Below are positions 1 through 8,702 of a DNA stretch of 64,000 bases, in pieces. Every line of letters starts with the position of its first letter. Positions within the stretch are counted from its first letter, which is position 1. Below the pieces are notes generated by a model. It was not told the origin of the DNA and did no database searches. It saw only the letters and a program-made list of their open reading frames with translations. A program made the translations under genes and the position numbers. Origin of the DNA: Eleginops maclovinus (Eukaryota; Chordata; Actinopteri; Perciformes; Eleginopidae); contig NC_086350.1 of NCBI RefSeq assembly GCF_036324505.1, forward strand, positions 20,827,032 to 20,891,031, in the 5' to 3' direction.

Positions 1-660
1 TGGAGTGCATGCTGAGAAGCATTCTGAGCCATGTCCAAATGGATAGGACAAGACGATACAAGAGCATTGCCGATCTTCCTTCAGTAACATTGATTGCTTC
101 AGATGTCTATAGCAGACTTGTAAGCGGGAAATTGCTGCATCTTTTCATTTCAATGACAGCAATTGGTGATAACAGCTTAGGAGCTCAGGAATGTGCAGAA
201 CCCACAATTTTGCTCACAGTTTTTTCCATTACTACTAACTCTGACATTTTTGCAATTTCAGCTCATTGTGGGACTTTGTTAAGACTTGACCTTGACACCT
301 CAAACACCTTCTTCACATACTATCATTCAGTGAACCTCCATTTTATGGGAATACTTTTCACCATCTTTTCTTTTTCTTTGAGGCTTTACTATTTTTTACT
401 CCACATTGTCTCGTTTGATGCTTTCCCCAGACGTATGCATACTATTCAATCTCTCAGCCCATATTGTTGAAGTGCTACCATATGATCTCCATGCCAATTA
501 TAATCTTTACTCTTCTCATTCTCAACTGAAGGATCGCTCATTCGCTCCTTTTTTAAAGTTGCTTTTCTTTGTTTGGATTGAAAATCTCCTGCTGTTCTGG
601 AAAAGTGAATAAGAAAGCTGCTGGCAGCATGTCACCCTGCTGGCTAACAAGGATGTTCCC
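1..660. other. Non-coding stretch, nothing recognised
   Basis: AT-rich sequence upstream of a SINE. A 153-codon open frame on the plus strand (9-470) has no recognisable domain and a low-complexity, hydrophobic composition typical of chance frames in AT-rich DNA. I see no splice-bounded exon, RNA gene or repeat family here. Confidence 0.6.
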
Positions 661-896
661 GGTAGGCAGTGGTGGCGAAGTCCGTAGGGGACTTGTGCTG
701 GGATCTGGAAGGTCCCCAGTTCAGGGTTAAGGTTAGGGTTAGGGTTAGGTGTCCCTGAGCAAGGCAACGTTCCCTACACTGCTCCCCTGGCACCGTACAT
801 GTGGAAGCTCACTGCTCCTAATACTAGGATGGGTTAAATGCAGAATGTACATTTCCCCTCTGTGGTACACTTAAGCTTTCCTTCTTCTTCTTTTTC
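661..896 (+). repeat. tRNA-derived SINE with internal TTAGGG run
   Basis: The head (GGCAGTGGTGGCGAAGT, then CTGGAAGGTCCCCAGTTCA) resembles the tRNA-like head of the inverted copy at 5262-5341. The body reads GTCCCTGAGCAAGGCAACG and CTCCTAATACTAGGATGGGT, and the tail CATTTCCCCTCTGTGG matches the SINE tail at 41.3 kb. These blocks are familiar from widespread teleost tRNA-derived SINEs. Between the B-box region and the GTCCCTGAG block sits a run of about three TTAGGG-like units. The exact subfamily is not assigned. Confidence 0.8.
727..750 (+). repeat. Short interstitial telomere-like repeat
   Basis: GGTTAAGGTTAGGGTTAGGG followed by TTAGG: one degenerate and about three good vertebrate-telomere hexamers, placed inside the SINE just 3' of its B-box-like sequence. 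The run is short, so it may be local slippage rather than a telomeric insertion. Confidence 0.75.
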
Positions 897-1509
897 CCAA
901 TGACACTACATTGAGATAAGTTCTGACATTTTTAACAAGGCTTCAGATGGACACAGTTGTAGTGTGAGATTCACCTGCGTGTACAGATTTGCTAATGAAA
1001 ACATTTTGAATTTCTTTAGAAAAATCCACCCCAAATTCATTAACTTCAATTTGCTACTGTTTAAATATTTCTATATTTTTTTGATGGACAACAAGCCTTA
1101 TGAAAGTAAAGGATATGTGTAAGAAAATAGATAATAGTGTTGTTGTTCTCATAATCATTCCCACCAGTTTCCTGCTGCAGCCAAAAGTCCTCAATGACAA
1201 CTAGAAAATGTCAGTGCCTGAGTGTTCCTAAAAGAAAACTTGAATAAGCATTTCAATAAAGACAGTTTCATCTTGAAAGACTCCTTAATGTAAAAGTTGA
1301 GAGACCACATTCAGAAGACAATACAAATTGAGTAACACTTGTTATGTGCTTGAGAATTTTTAAGCTATTGAGATGTTGCCATTTAAATATAATTGCCTTC
1401 ATTATATTGAGATTGATCTAACATTAAATGTCTAGACATGATATTTCCTCTGCAGCTCGTTGAATTTAGAGCCAATTCCAAGATACTCTCATTTCAAACA
1501 ATTCAGAAC
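897..1509. other. Non-coding stretch left of the THAP/YqaJ element
   Basis: AT-rich, no recognisable gene or repeat. The plus-strand open frame that starts at 1438 only becomes meaningful where it enters the THAP exon at 1627. Confidence 0.5.
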
Positions 1510-1542
1510 TATAGAGCTCCTGCAGATGATGTCATATATGCT

Positions 1543-1586
1543 GGTCACGTGACGAGATACGACAGGGGCAGCCATTTTGGCAGTCA
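1543..1586 (+). promoter_or_regulatory. Promoter-like block upstream of THAP gene
   Basis: Contains the palindrome GGTCACGTGAC (E-box/USF-type core CACGTG) and GCCATTTTGGCAGTCA, whose CCAT core resembles a YY1-type site. Both elements recur in the same order, inverted, upstream of the opposing minus-strand exon. The THAP start codon lies 41 bp downstream. Promoter function is inferred from these motifs and position only. Confidence 0.4.
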
Positions 1587-1626
1587 TCGCGGCAGTAAAT
1601 TGACAGGCACTGGCAGACTGTCAAGG

Positions 1627-2157
1627 ATGGTGGATAACTGCTGTGCACCAGGTTGCACAAATAGGCGTGGGAAAAAGAAAGGTGTATCGTATTATCGCAT
1701 TCCTAAAGACGCGGAGAGGAGGGAGAAGTGGATTGGAGCGATTAAAAGAGCCAGGAGCCTTCAGAAAAAGACTGAAAGATGGGACCCCCCGGCCGTTGGC
1801 TTTCGCTTATGCAGTGATCACTTCATATCAGGTGGGTGAAGGAATACAGTACAATGCTACAAAAAGTTTCTGGTCAGTTTAATTAAATTTAATTAGTTTA
1901 ATTTAAGAAGTAGCACCCAGTTATTATAGCTAACGGACACTGTGATGTCCCTTTTTAACTCAACAAGTGTGGCTCTGGCGCAGCCTAGCCAGTTAGCAAG
2001 TTAGCTTGTAGCAAGCTAGTGGTAAACAAACCCGTGTTGAAATATTCCTTCTTATTTTGTAGGGAGAAAGAGTGATAATCCGTTGAGTCCGGATTTTATC
2101 CCCTCAATTTTCGATTACCTTCCATCTCCAGAGAAGAGGAGACATAAAACGTGCTAA
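1627..2157 (+). CDS. THAP-domain protein, two exons (1627-1831 and 2063-2157), probably transposon-derived
   Basis: The joined exons encode about 99 residues that are almost entirely one THAP zinc-finger DNA-binding domain. Zinc ligands of the C2CH type are visible: Cys5/6 and Cys10 in CCAPGC, then Cys62 and His65 in LCSDHF. The conserved Trp35, Pro26 and Phe66 positions are present, and DFIPSIF (79-85) stands in for the family's C-terminal AVPTIF-type box. The donor CAG/GTGGGT at 1832 and acceptor TTTTGTAG/GG before 2063 restore the frame to SGRKSDNPLSPDF, exactly what THAP proteins read there, so the intron is well supported. A basic tail EKRRHK precedes TAA at 2155-2157. No transposase or coiled-coil region follows, so the protein is either a stand-alone DNA-binding module or the N-terminal stub of a THAP transposase truncated by deletion. 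The start at 1627 is the usual THAP position, four residues before the first Cys. An upstream in-frame ATG at 1438 lies outside the element and is not favoured. Confidence 0.8.
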
Positions 2158-2212
2158 CGTGACACTTCCGTAGCTAGCCAAGCTAATAAACAAACAATGC
2201 TAACGTGACACT
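2152..2212 (+). repeat. Direct repeat TGCTAACGTGACACT, two copies 46 bp apart
   Basis: Identical 15-mers at 2152-2166 and 2198-2212. The first overlaps the THAP stop codon; the second lies in the intron of the facing minus-strand gene. They sit between the two gene remnants, where an internal deletion junction would be expected. Confidence 0.85.
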
Positions 2213-2243
2213 GCCTATCAAACTGGAATAATTTAATACTTAC

Positions 2244-2537
2244 CCTTGCAGTGATGATGCCGAAGTTTTTGGATGTAAGACTCCACAGTTGAATGTTGTT
2301 TACGAAGCCGGACTGACACCATTTGTAAGCCTCCAAGCTTTTGTACGCTCTGAGGGAGTCTCCTGAGTACACTGATGGAAAGCTTACAAGATAGCTGTGG
2401 ATGTCTGCGTAGCGCAAGTCGGGTACATCGTCTTCAGAGCAGGAGGTTATGCTCTTGAAAAGCACACCGGGTGAATTATATGAATTAAAATGAGAAGTAT
2501 ACTCGCTCGGTAAGAAAACACTGGCACCGGTGGTCAT
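2244..2537 (-). pseudogene. First exon of a SWIM/YqaJ-nuclease-family protein (orphan exon)
   Basis: The exon encodes 98 residues from the ATG at 2537 to a consensus donor AAGG/GTAAGT at 2243, ending in phase 0. The segment YADIHSYLVSFPSVYSGDSL followed by RAYKSLEAYKWCQSGFV is a motif I recognise from the N-terminus of fish and invertebrate uncharacterised proteins that continue into a SWIM zinc finger and a YqaJ-like (lambda-exonuclease fold) domain. No continuation exon with a SWIM-type Cys/His pattern was seen further left in the window, so the gene is either broken or continues more than 2.2 kb away. The intron would run antisense through the whole THAP gene. The exon itself is free of stops and frameshifts, which suggests recent origin or retained constraint. 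Family naming is from memory of the motif. Confidence 0.6.
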
Positions 2538-2539
2538 GT

Positions 2540-2581
2540 TGACTGCCAAAATGGTGGCTCCCAACCAAAAGTCACGTGACC
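2540..2581 (-). promoter_or_regulatory. Promoter-like block upstream of the minus-strand YqaJ-family exon
   Basis: Read on the minus strand it contains GGTCACGTGAC and then ATTTTGGCAGTCA, mirroring the block at 1543-1586. The start codon is only 2-3 bases downstream of the second motif, so the motif would lie in the 5' untranslated region if transcription starts further upstream. Confidence 0.35.
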
Positions 2582-2595
2582 GCAGGAGCTCTATA

Positions 2596-4232
2596 TCTCT
2601 GTTGGTATGTTTATGGACACCTTTAATGCCAATTTGGTGCATCGTAGCCACACATTGGATTCTAAACAAACACAAAAAAAATCTGAGTACTGAGCGAGTG
2701 AAACAAAACCCTAGAAAGGGTATTTATGCAAGATTTACACGTGATATGGATTGCCCAGCTTGAAATGGATAATATATCAATTGTTATGAAGTATGAAATT
2801 AAAGGAAACTTAACAACTCTCAGAGGTACTACTCAGAAGTTGACCCCCAACATGTGACGATGCTTGTTTAGATGCTTCAGCCCAATAATTATTCGGATCC
2901 AATTCAAGCACAAATTGATAAGTCCATCCTGTGAAACCAGTGTCCTGGAATGATCACTGTATCTGTACTTGTCACACACACACTGAAAGTGTTTTACTGG
3001 GAGAGTTGCAGGAGAAATGAATGGCTTACAAAACCGTTCTATTATTTTTTACAACTCTCATAACCCTCACAATGCAGAGCCATCACTCTACTTAAGTTCC
3101 CCTTTAACAATAAAAAATGTCCTCCCCTTTGATATCAAAACTCCCTGAAAAAAATAAGGTTTACAATCCACTGAATTCAGGTCATGTTGAAAGACAAAAC
3201 TGTATAGAAAAGAGGGGAAACATAGATTTAAATTAACTGAAGAAAAGTCTTTCTTGGAACAGGAATATGTTTTGTGAGAATTCTGTTGGAACAGAGCTGC
3301 AGTATGAGAGCAGCGGGTGGAAGCAGTGGTTTTTGATCTCCACTACGAGGGTGATACGGCGCGCTGCCAAATTGGTTCACTCGCATGGTTGCATTTCACC
3401 AAATGAAGTTGATGGCTGACATTCCTCTAGTCTACAGGCACGCTCAGACATTGTTTCCTAGTCATCAAGTGGATCATGTTGTTCCAATATAGCCAACTAA
3501 ACTAAGGATTATAGCTCATATACCAGCACAAAATTGATCCTGTGGAGCCATTGGAAGTGTGCTGATTTATGCATGCCTTCAAGACAGCAAAAAAATGAAA
3601 CCTGTGAATGCTAGTGTGTAACAAGAACAATAACCCCGATGTTGTACAATAGGAGTAAGAGTAACAATAATTGTGAAATTCAGAATATTAAATATTGATA
3701 TCTTGTTAATAATACACATATGCCTCTCAATTGTTTTCATTTATTTTGTCTCGCTCTAACACAAATAGCAGTACTGTACTTTATTTGCCTAAGAAGAAAA
3801 AAACACATACTGAAGAAAACATTTGCGCTTCTACTGGCTAGTGCTCTAACACATTGTAAGTGATAGGCAAAGGGGCAACACAAGTCTAAGCAGTTGACCA
3901 ATCACAAAAGAAGCTACCAGCTGATCAACCAGAGCCGACTGGCCTCTTCTATTAGACAGGGTGAAAAGAGGTGCTGCAGCACAGTCAGTATGAGAAAAAT
4001 CAAGCTCAGTTTGATCTTTAAAGCATGTAAACATGTGATAGTAGAGTAACAGAATACAAATATGAAACTGAACATGAGCATGAGCATAATAGGACCCCTT
4101 TATTGTTATTTTCATGAATTGTAATATTGTGACAGCATTGGTGTACAAGTTGTGTTTTTAAATATATAAATTGCAGAAATGTTAATAAGAGGGGAAAGGT
4201 GGGCTATAGGGTGGTCAGGTATAAATGAACAC

Positions 4233-4234
<2 letters not shown>
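2596..4234. other. Non-coding stretch, nothing recognised
   Basis: AT-rich with no convincing exon, RNA gene or identifiable repeat. A short more GC-rich block near 3305-3430 may be an old element fragment but I cannot classify it. Confidence 0.5.
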
Positions 4235-4292
<58 letters not shown>

Positions 4293-4316
4293 CACACACA
4301 CACACACACACACACA
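4235..4316 (+). repeat. (CA)n microsatellite, about 82 bp
   Basis: A CA tract interrupted once by an extra A at about 4291. The open frames across it are dinucleotide artefacts. Confidence 0.98.
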
Positions 4317-5261
4317 TTAACCTAGCAGCAAAGAAGCATTCAGGCCTGACCTCCAGCGGTCGGCCTTTTAACCCACAGGCTAATTATAAATCTCATTATG
4401 TTCTCTCAGGCCAGTTCCCTCATCACATTAATTCTGCTATGTGCTCGCATGGACTGAGTTCCAACGTTGCAAGGCACAGGAGAACAGAGAAGCACCCCCG
4501 TCCATACATTAAATACCATACATTTAGTATAAAGTCTTTAGTTCTTTGTTAAATGTTATTTAAATTGCTGCACTAAAATGTTTGTTATTTACAGCACAAA
4601 CAGGTTTGACTGTAAGGAAAGCATTTGATTGTGGGATGTAATAGATACAGATTGACAGGGCGACACAAGAAAGGAAACAGCTTGAAGCCATGAAACATCA
4701 AAATAACAATATGTGAACATGAAGCACTTATTAACAATCACAAAACAACCAGCCTGCAGGCTCTGAATACGGTAGTTTAAAACGTTGCCGTCAACTGCTT
4801 TGTCTCTCTCTGTATCTCTCACATATACACACTAAATGAAATGTCTTTTTTTTTTACAGCCCTGATCACAGTGTTATAACACTATGCAACTCTACGGGCA
4901 GGGAAGGCAAATACTACATTACCTCAACAACAAACACTCAACTGCTGTTTAATAATCTAACACATTCCTGGTGTACTTTGCAGTTATCTAGAATATTCAA
5001 AGTAATGTATTGGTTCTTCTAAATGATAAAAACATTCCTTTCCATGTCTCCCAATGTACCCCGTGATATCTAGCTAAGACATGATTTCTGTTCTATATGT
5101 AGAAGTTGTGAGATCTCTGCCACCCTGCCAATACATCAAGAGGCACAAAAAGTCTAGCTCAGTCAGACAACTCATGTTTCAAATGTTTATTCGCAGCAGA
5201 ATATAGTGTAAGTTCGGCCTCATCATTACCTGCAAGTATTTTTTTACATTGAATTTACAGA
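4317..5261. other. Non-coding stretch
   Basis: No gene or repeat family recognised. A poly-T run lies near 4846-4855. Confidence 0.5.
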
Positions 5262-5341
5262 GGTCTTTCGGGGGACTTGAACCAGTGACCTTCCAGTTCC
5301 CAGATCAAGCCCTTAACCACTTTGCCACCACCGCCAGGAGT
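5262..5341 (-). repeat. SINE head, minus strand
   Basis: Read on the minus strand: CTGGCGGTGGTGGCAAAGTGG (A-box-like), then CTGGAAGGTC and the B box GGTTCAAGTCC. It is the same tRNA-like head as the SINE at 661-896. The body and tail are absent, so it is a truncated copy. Confidence 0.7.
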
Positions 5342-6249
5342 GATGAATAAATAACTATCCCCTCGAGCCTACAGGTGGATGCTGGAGTGGCGATGCGGCA
5401 ATAGTGTGCCAGAGGAGAATGTACCTGGTTGGTTGTAAAAGGGGGCAAGTCATCATACGTGAAGATATGAATGGTTCCAAGTTGACTGCCTGAATTACCT
5501 TGCAGGCTTTGCTCCAATCAGTGACGCTGATTGAGCAAGACAATATAGTTAAGAAACTACAGTTCAATTACTTATCAGCACATACAGTTTAGTATGTATA
5601 TAATGAATATCCAAAACTACTATGTCCACTAAATAATTCATCTCTACAGATAAAGACAAATGCTTGAAAACTCTCCCACTGTCCCAATTAGATCTTCATG
5701 TAAGGGGGTTGTCATAAACTGGTTTGGAAAATAATCTTTTAAAAATGCATAAAACATTTTAAGTATGAACTTGTGGATATGTTAATATAGCACACTCAAT
5801 ACTTATGTTTGCAGATGTTGTTGCACATTGTGGATTTGTTTTAATCAGTTGATCTGGTTAAATTTTCACTATGCATTGCTGTAATTGTTTTGTTTTTTGT
5901 TATGCTTCTGTACTATACAATCTCTCTTCACCTCCCTGTACTATTTTTTTACGTGTCATTTGCCCAAAAAAGACAAAAACAAGAAAAAAAGTGTATGAAC
6001 TTTGAGATATAGAGATTATTTTGACACTAGCTGTGAAAACATGAAGTTGTTAAAGCACTAGCTGAAACCGCACACAAAAGAATGTAAATATTATTTGATA
6101 AAACCTTGTATGTGAAAAGATTATTCAACTTAATAATGATAGGACCCTGAAAGAAACTTTTAAATTAAAGATACCATATAAGGGAACATGAGGGACTATG
6201 AATCATTTCAGTCTTTTTCTAATTGGAAACTAAAAAGGTCTGAATATGA
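5342..6249. other. Non-coding stretch
   Basis: The first 240 bases, next to the SINE head, have a more mixed composition and may be an unclassified repeat. The rest is AT-rich with nothing recognised. Confidence 0.4.
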
Positions 6250-6365
6250 GTGATAGACAGGTGACCTGTGGAGGCTACATCTTGTCTCTCAACCTGTGTA
6301 TTCTGGGATAGAGTGTAGACTCCCACCTGTAACAGCAGAATACGAATGGACAGATGGATAATAAT
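6250..6365 (+). repeat. Degenerate teleost repeat tail (GGGATAG...ATGGACAGATGGAT)
   Basis: The pattern of TCTCAACC, then TTCTGGGATAGAGTGTAGACTC, CCACCTGTAACAG, and a terminal ATGGACAGATGGAT resembles an old copy of the common fish repeat ending in (ATGGATGG)n. It is heavily diverged. Confidence 0.4.
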
Positions 6366-8333
6366 GACAGTGACATTGATGGGCATGATTATGATCATGC
6401 AATAGAAAATTATGACATTGAAACCGGAAATTCCTCAAGGTACGCCTATACAACTATTATTTTACTAATGTAAACTGGTTCATTAATTGCATATATTTAT
6501 AGGGGTTAGAGTGGAGTGCCTCCATAGTTTTAAATTACAGAAGTTTTACTTTTTTTGTGCTGCTCGAAACCCCTGAACACACAGTCTGATGAAGAATAAA
6601 GCATGTTAGGTGTAAGTTTTGCCTTCCATAATGAATGCAGAAAATCTAAGAATTCACACGGTCATACAATTTCAGATCGTAACAGGATCATTTGTCTCAT
6701 ATTTGTAAGAAATCAGAGATAATCTTACCTGTTCAGTCACCCGATTCGATCTTAGTGTATTGTGTTATAAAGTGATACACGACCTGTATTTGGCAGTAGT
6801 ACGGTCTGACTGGTGCCTTTCTGAAAATGAATCCCAGTCTGGCCCTGTCCCGTGCTAACCTGGAAGGTTCATTTGTTTCCTTAAATTCACATTAACTGGT
6901 CTATTAAGCAAAAGGTTTCTTTGGAAAAAGCTTTAAAGTGTTTAATACGTTTTCAAATGTGTGGTTTCTGTTTACATTAACATCCTTTGTGGCAAAAAGA
7001 CTCCACCCAAGATGAAATATTATCAATAGCTCCCCTTAATGTATTTGTTAAACAAACGAAAATGAAGTCCAATAATTATTTTAAACTACTTTTACCAGGA
7101 ATGCTATACAAACACTTCTAAAGAACACATAACAAGCTGAGGCTACAATTAAACAGATGTGTGCAGTTTTTGCATGTTAATTAAGCATTAAGTGTTTTAT
7201 TAATGTTTTATGCCTTGCTCAGAAAGGCATAAATTGTTTAACTTTCCCCAGGTAACCTGATAAAGGATTTCTAATTATGGCTGCTAATATCTTTGCTGTA
7301 CAACTATGTATACACTATAATAAATAGTAATTTGTGCCTGCAATTACTGCCACTTACAGTCAAGTTGTAATTTAACTAAATGAGACTGCCGGCCCATCTC
7401 AGCTTGTTAGGAAAATTGACAAAACCCAAATAAAACTGTCCTCTGGAGATGTTACCTCAGTATAAGGTCAAATATTTTGTTCTATTTATTTCACTTTCAG
7501 TCTTTTGCCACCAGGGAGAAAACATATGCTTTTAAATATGGGTTATTTACAAAGCTGCCTGGTGGAAGTTTTGGTTGAGGACATCAGATCATAAAGTTGT
7601 CTAAAACTTGCACAAGTGGTGGGTTTCACAACTTGTCTTTCAGTACAGCCTATTAATGCCTTTTTCAAATCACCACTTTGTAAAAATTGCACATTCTGTC
7701 CTGTGTTGTAAATTACTGTTAATCAAGTCCTGGCCTTGGGGAGACTTTAATCTCACAAATGCACAATCTGTAAACTATCCCCACTAAAAAAATATGTTGT
7801 CTCTAATGGTTTTTTTTATGTGTTCCAGGTCTTTTCAAATTATTAAAACATTTGAAAAACGTCAATATTGTGGTCCGCAAAATTATCTTACAGAGAATAC
7901 TGGCAACATGTTGGATGACTGTGGGTCTCTGATTTTCGTGATGCTCTGGTGTTTTTCAGTCTGCCTTTGTTTGAATTCTAAGTGGCCATAATCAATAATC
8001 ACAGGCTTTGAAAGGCTGTTTGCAGGGCTTCTTGTTCTTTGACTTTGGCCATTATGTATTGTTATCTGTGTCTGGAGGTGTATTCAAAGAATGTTGTGAA
8101 GAGAATGCAAAGTCAAGTCATTTGGCCAAATTGTGAAAAATTAGGTTCATGGGATTGTTTTTACCAGGTTGTGGTTGTACAAGGAAAATGTAAACTGTCT
8201 GCTATGAAAGATGTGTAAACTTTTTGAGCCAAGATAGCAAACAGGCGTGATTTTCAACAAGCAAGCCAATTGCCAATGCAGTGAAGTGCTCAGGCTGGAG
8301 TGTATCTTTTTACCATAATGTAGAATGAATGTA
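6366..8333. other. Non-coding AT-rich stretch
   Basis: No exon, RNA gene or repeat family recognised on either strand. Confidence 0.5.
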
Positions 8334-8483
8334 GGAGGCTATGGCGCAGTGGGATAGTGAACGGATCTTCAGATAAGGGGAGAGCTGGTTCCAATCCCAC
8401 TGCAGTCAGCAAGTTCACCCCAAATTGTTTTGAATGAATGTAAGTCGCTCTGGATAAAAGCGTCAAACAAGTGACATGTAATG
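8334..8483 (+). repeat. tRNA-derived SINE with 'GTCGCTCTGGATAAAAGCG' tail
   Basis: The head contains TATGGCGCAGTGGGATAGTG, a good polymerase III A box, and 40-odd bases later GGTTCCAATCC, a B box with one mismatch. The body ends in GTAAGTCGCTCTGGATAAAAGCG, characteristic of a common fish SINE class distinct from the copy at 661-896. It lies directly next to a LINE fragment in opposite orientation. Confidence 0.8.
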
Positions 8484-8521
8484 TTATCTATTCACAGCAG
8501 GAGCAGTGTATCTTGGAAAAA

Positions 8522-8702
8522 CGTAGGTAGTTTAAATATTAGTCAGGCTGCTGTATTCTGGATGAGCTTTATACATCTGATGGCATTTGCCAGTAGGCAA
8601 ACAAGGAGGGAGTTGCAGTAGTCAAGGTGTGAGATGACAAGAGTTTGGAGCAAAACCTGCATTGCCTTTAAGGTCAGTAAGAAGACGTATCCTCCTGATG
8701 GA
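8522..8702 (-). pseudogene. LINE reverse transcriptase C-terminal fragment
   Basis: On the minus strand the sequence translates to QVLLQTLVISHLDYCNSLL followed by ...IRCIKLIQNTAA, then a TGA stop and LIFKLP. This is the conserved post-catalytic region of jockey/CR1/L2-type LINE reverse transcriptases (S-RLDYCNSLL ... LQLIQNAAAR). An in-frame stop after TAA and a frame change near the N-terminal end show that it is dead. It is a 5'- and 3'-truncated relic, not a functional gene. Confidence 0.8.

Larger units (their letters stand above)
1512..2593. mobile_element. Internally deleted ISL2EU/IS4EU-like DNA transposon (THAP + YqaJ-family genes)
   Basis: The unit is bounded by TATAGAGCTCCTGC at 1510-1523 and its exact reverse complement GCAGGAGCTCTATA at 2582-2595. 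This reads as a 12-bp terminal inverted repeat TAGAGCTCCTGC flanked by a TA duplication. Subterminal inverted matches follow: CACGTG boxes at 1543-1553 and 2571-2581, and ATTTTGGCAGTCA at 1574-1586 and 2540-2552. Just inside each end a gene begins and points inwards: a THAP-domain protein on plus, and the N-terminal exon of a SWIM/YqaJ-nuclease-family protein on minus. From memory, autonomous ISL2EU/IS4EU elements carry a transposase and a separate YqaJ-type nuclease protein, so loss of the middle of such an element would give this layout. The superfamily name is inference; the inverted ends and paired N-termini are seen directly. About 1.08 kb long. Confidence 0.6.

Noticed and set aside
9..470. 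153-codon plus-strand open frame
   Set aside because: No domain, no splice or promoter context, composition typical of translated AT-rich non-coding DNA.
8341..8400. Possible tRNA gene (A and B boxes)
   Set aside because: The cloverleaf is not complete, and the 3' part continues into a known SINE body; tRNA-derived SINE instead.
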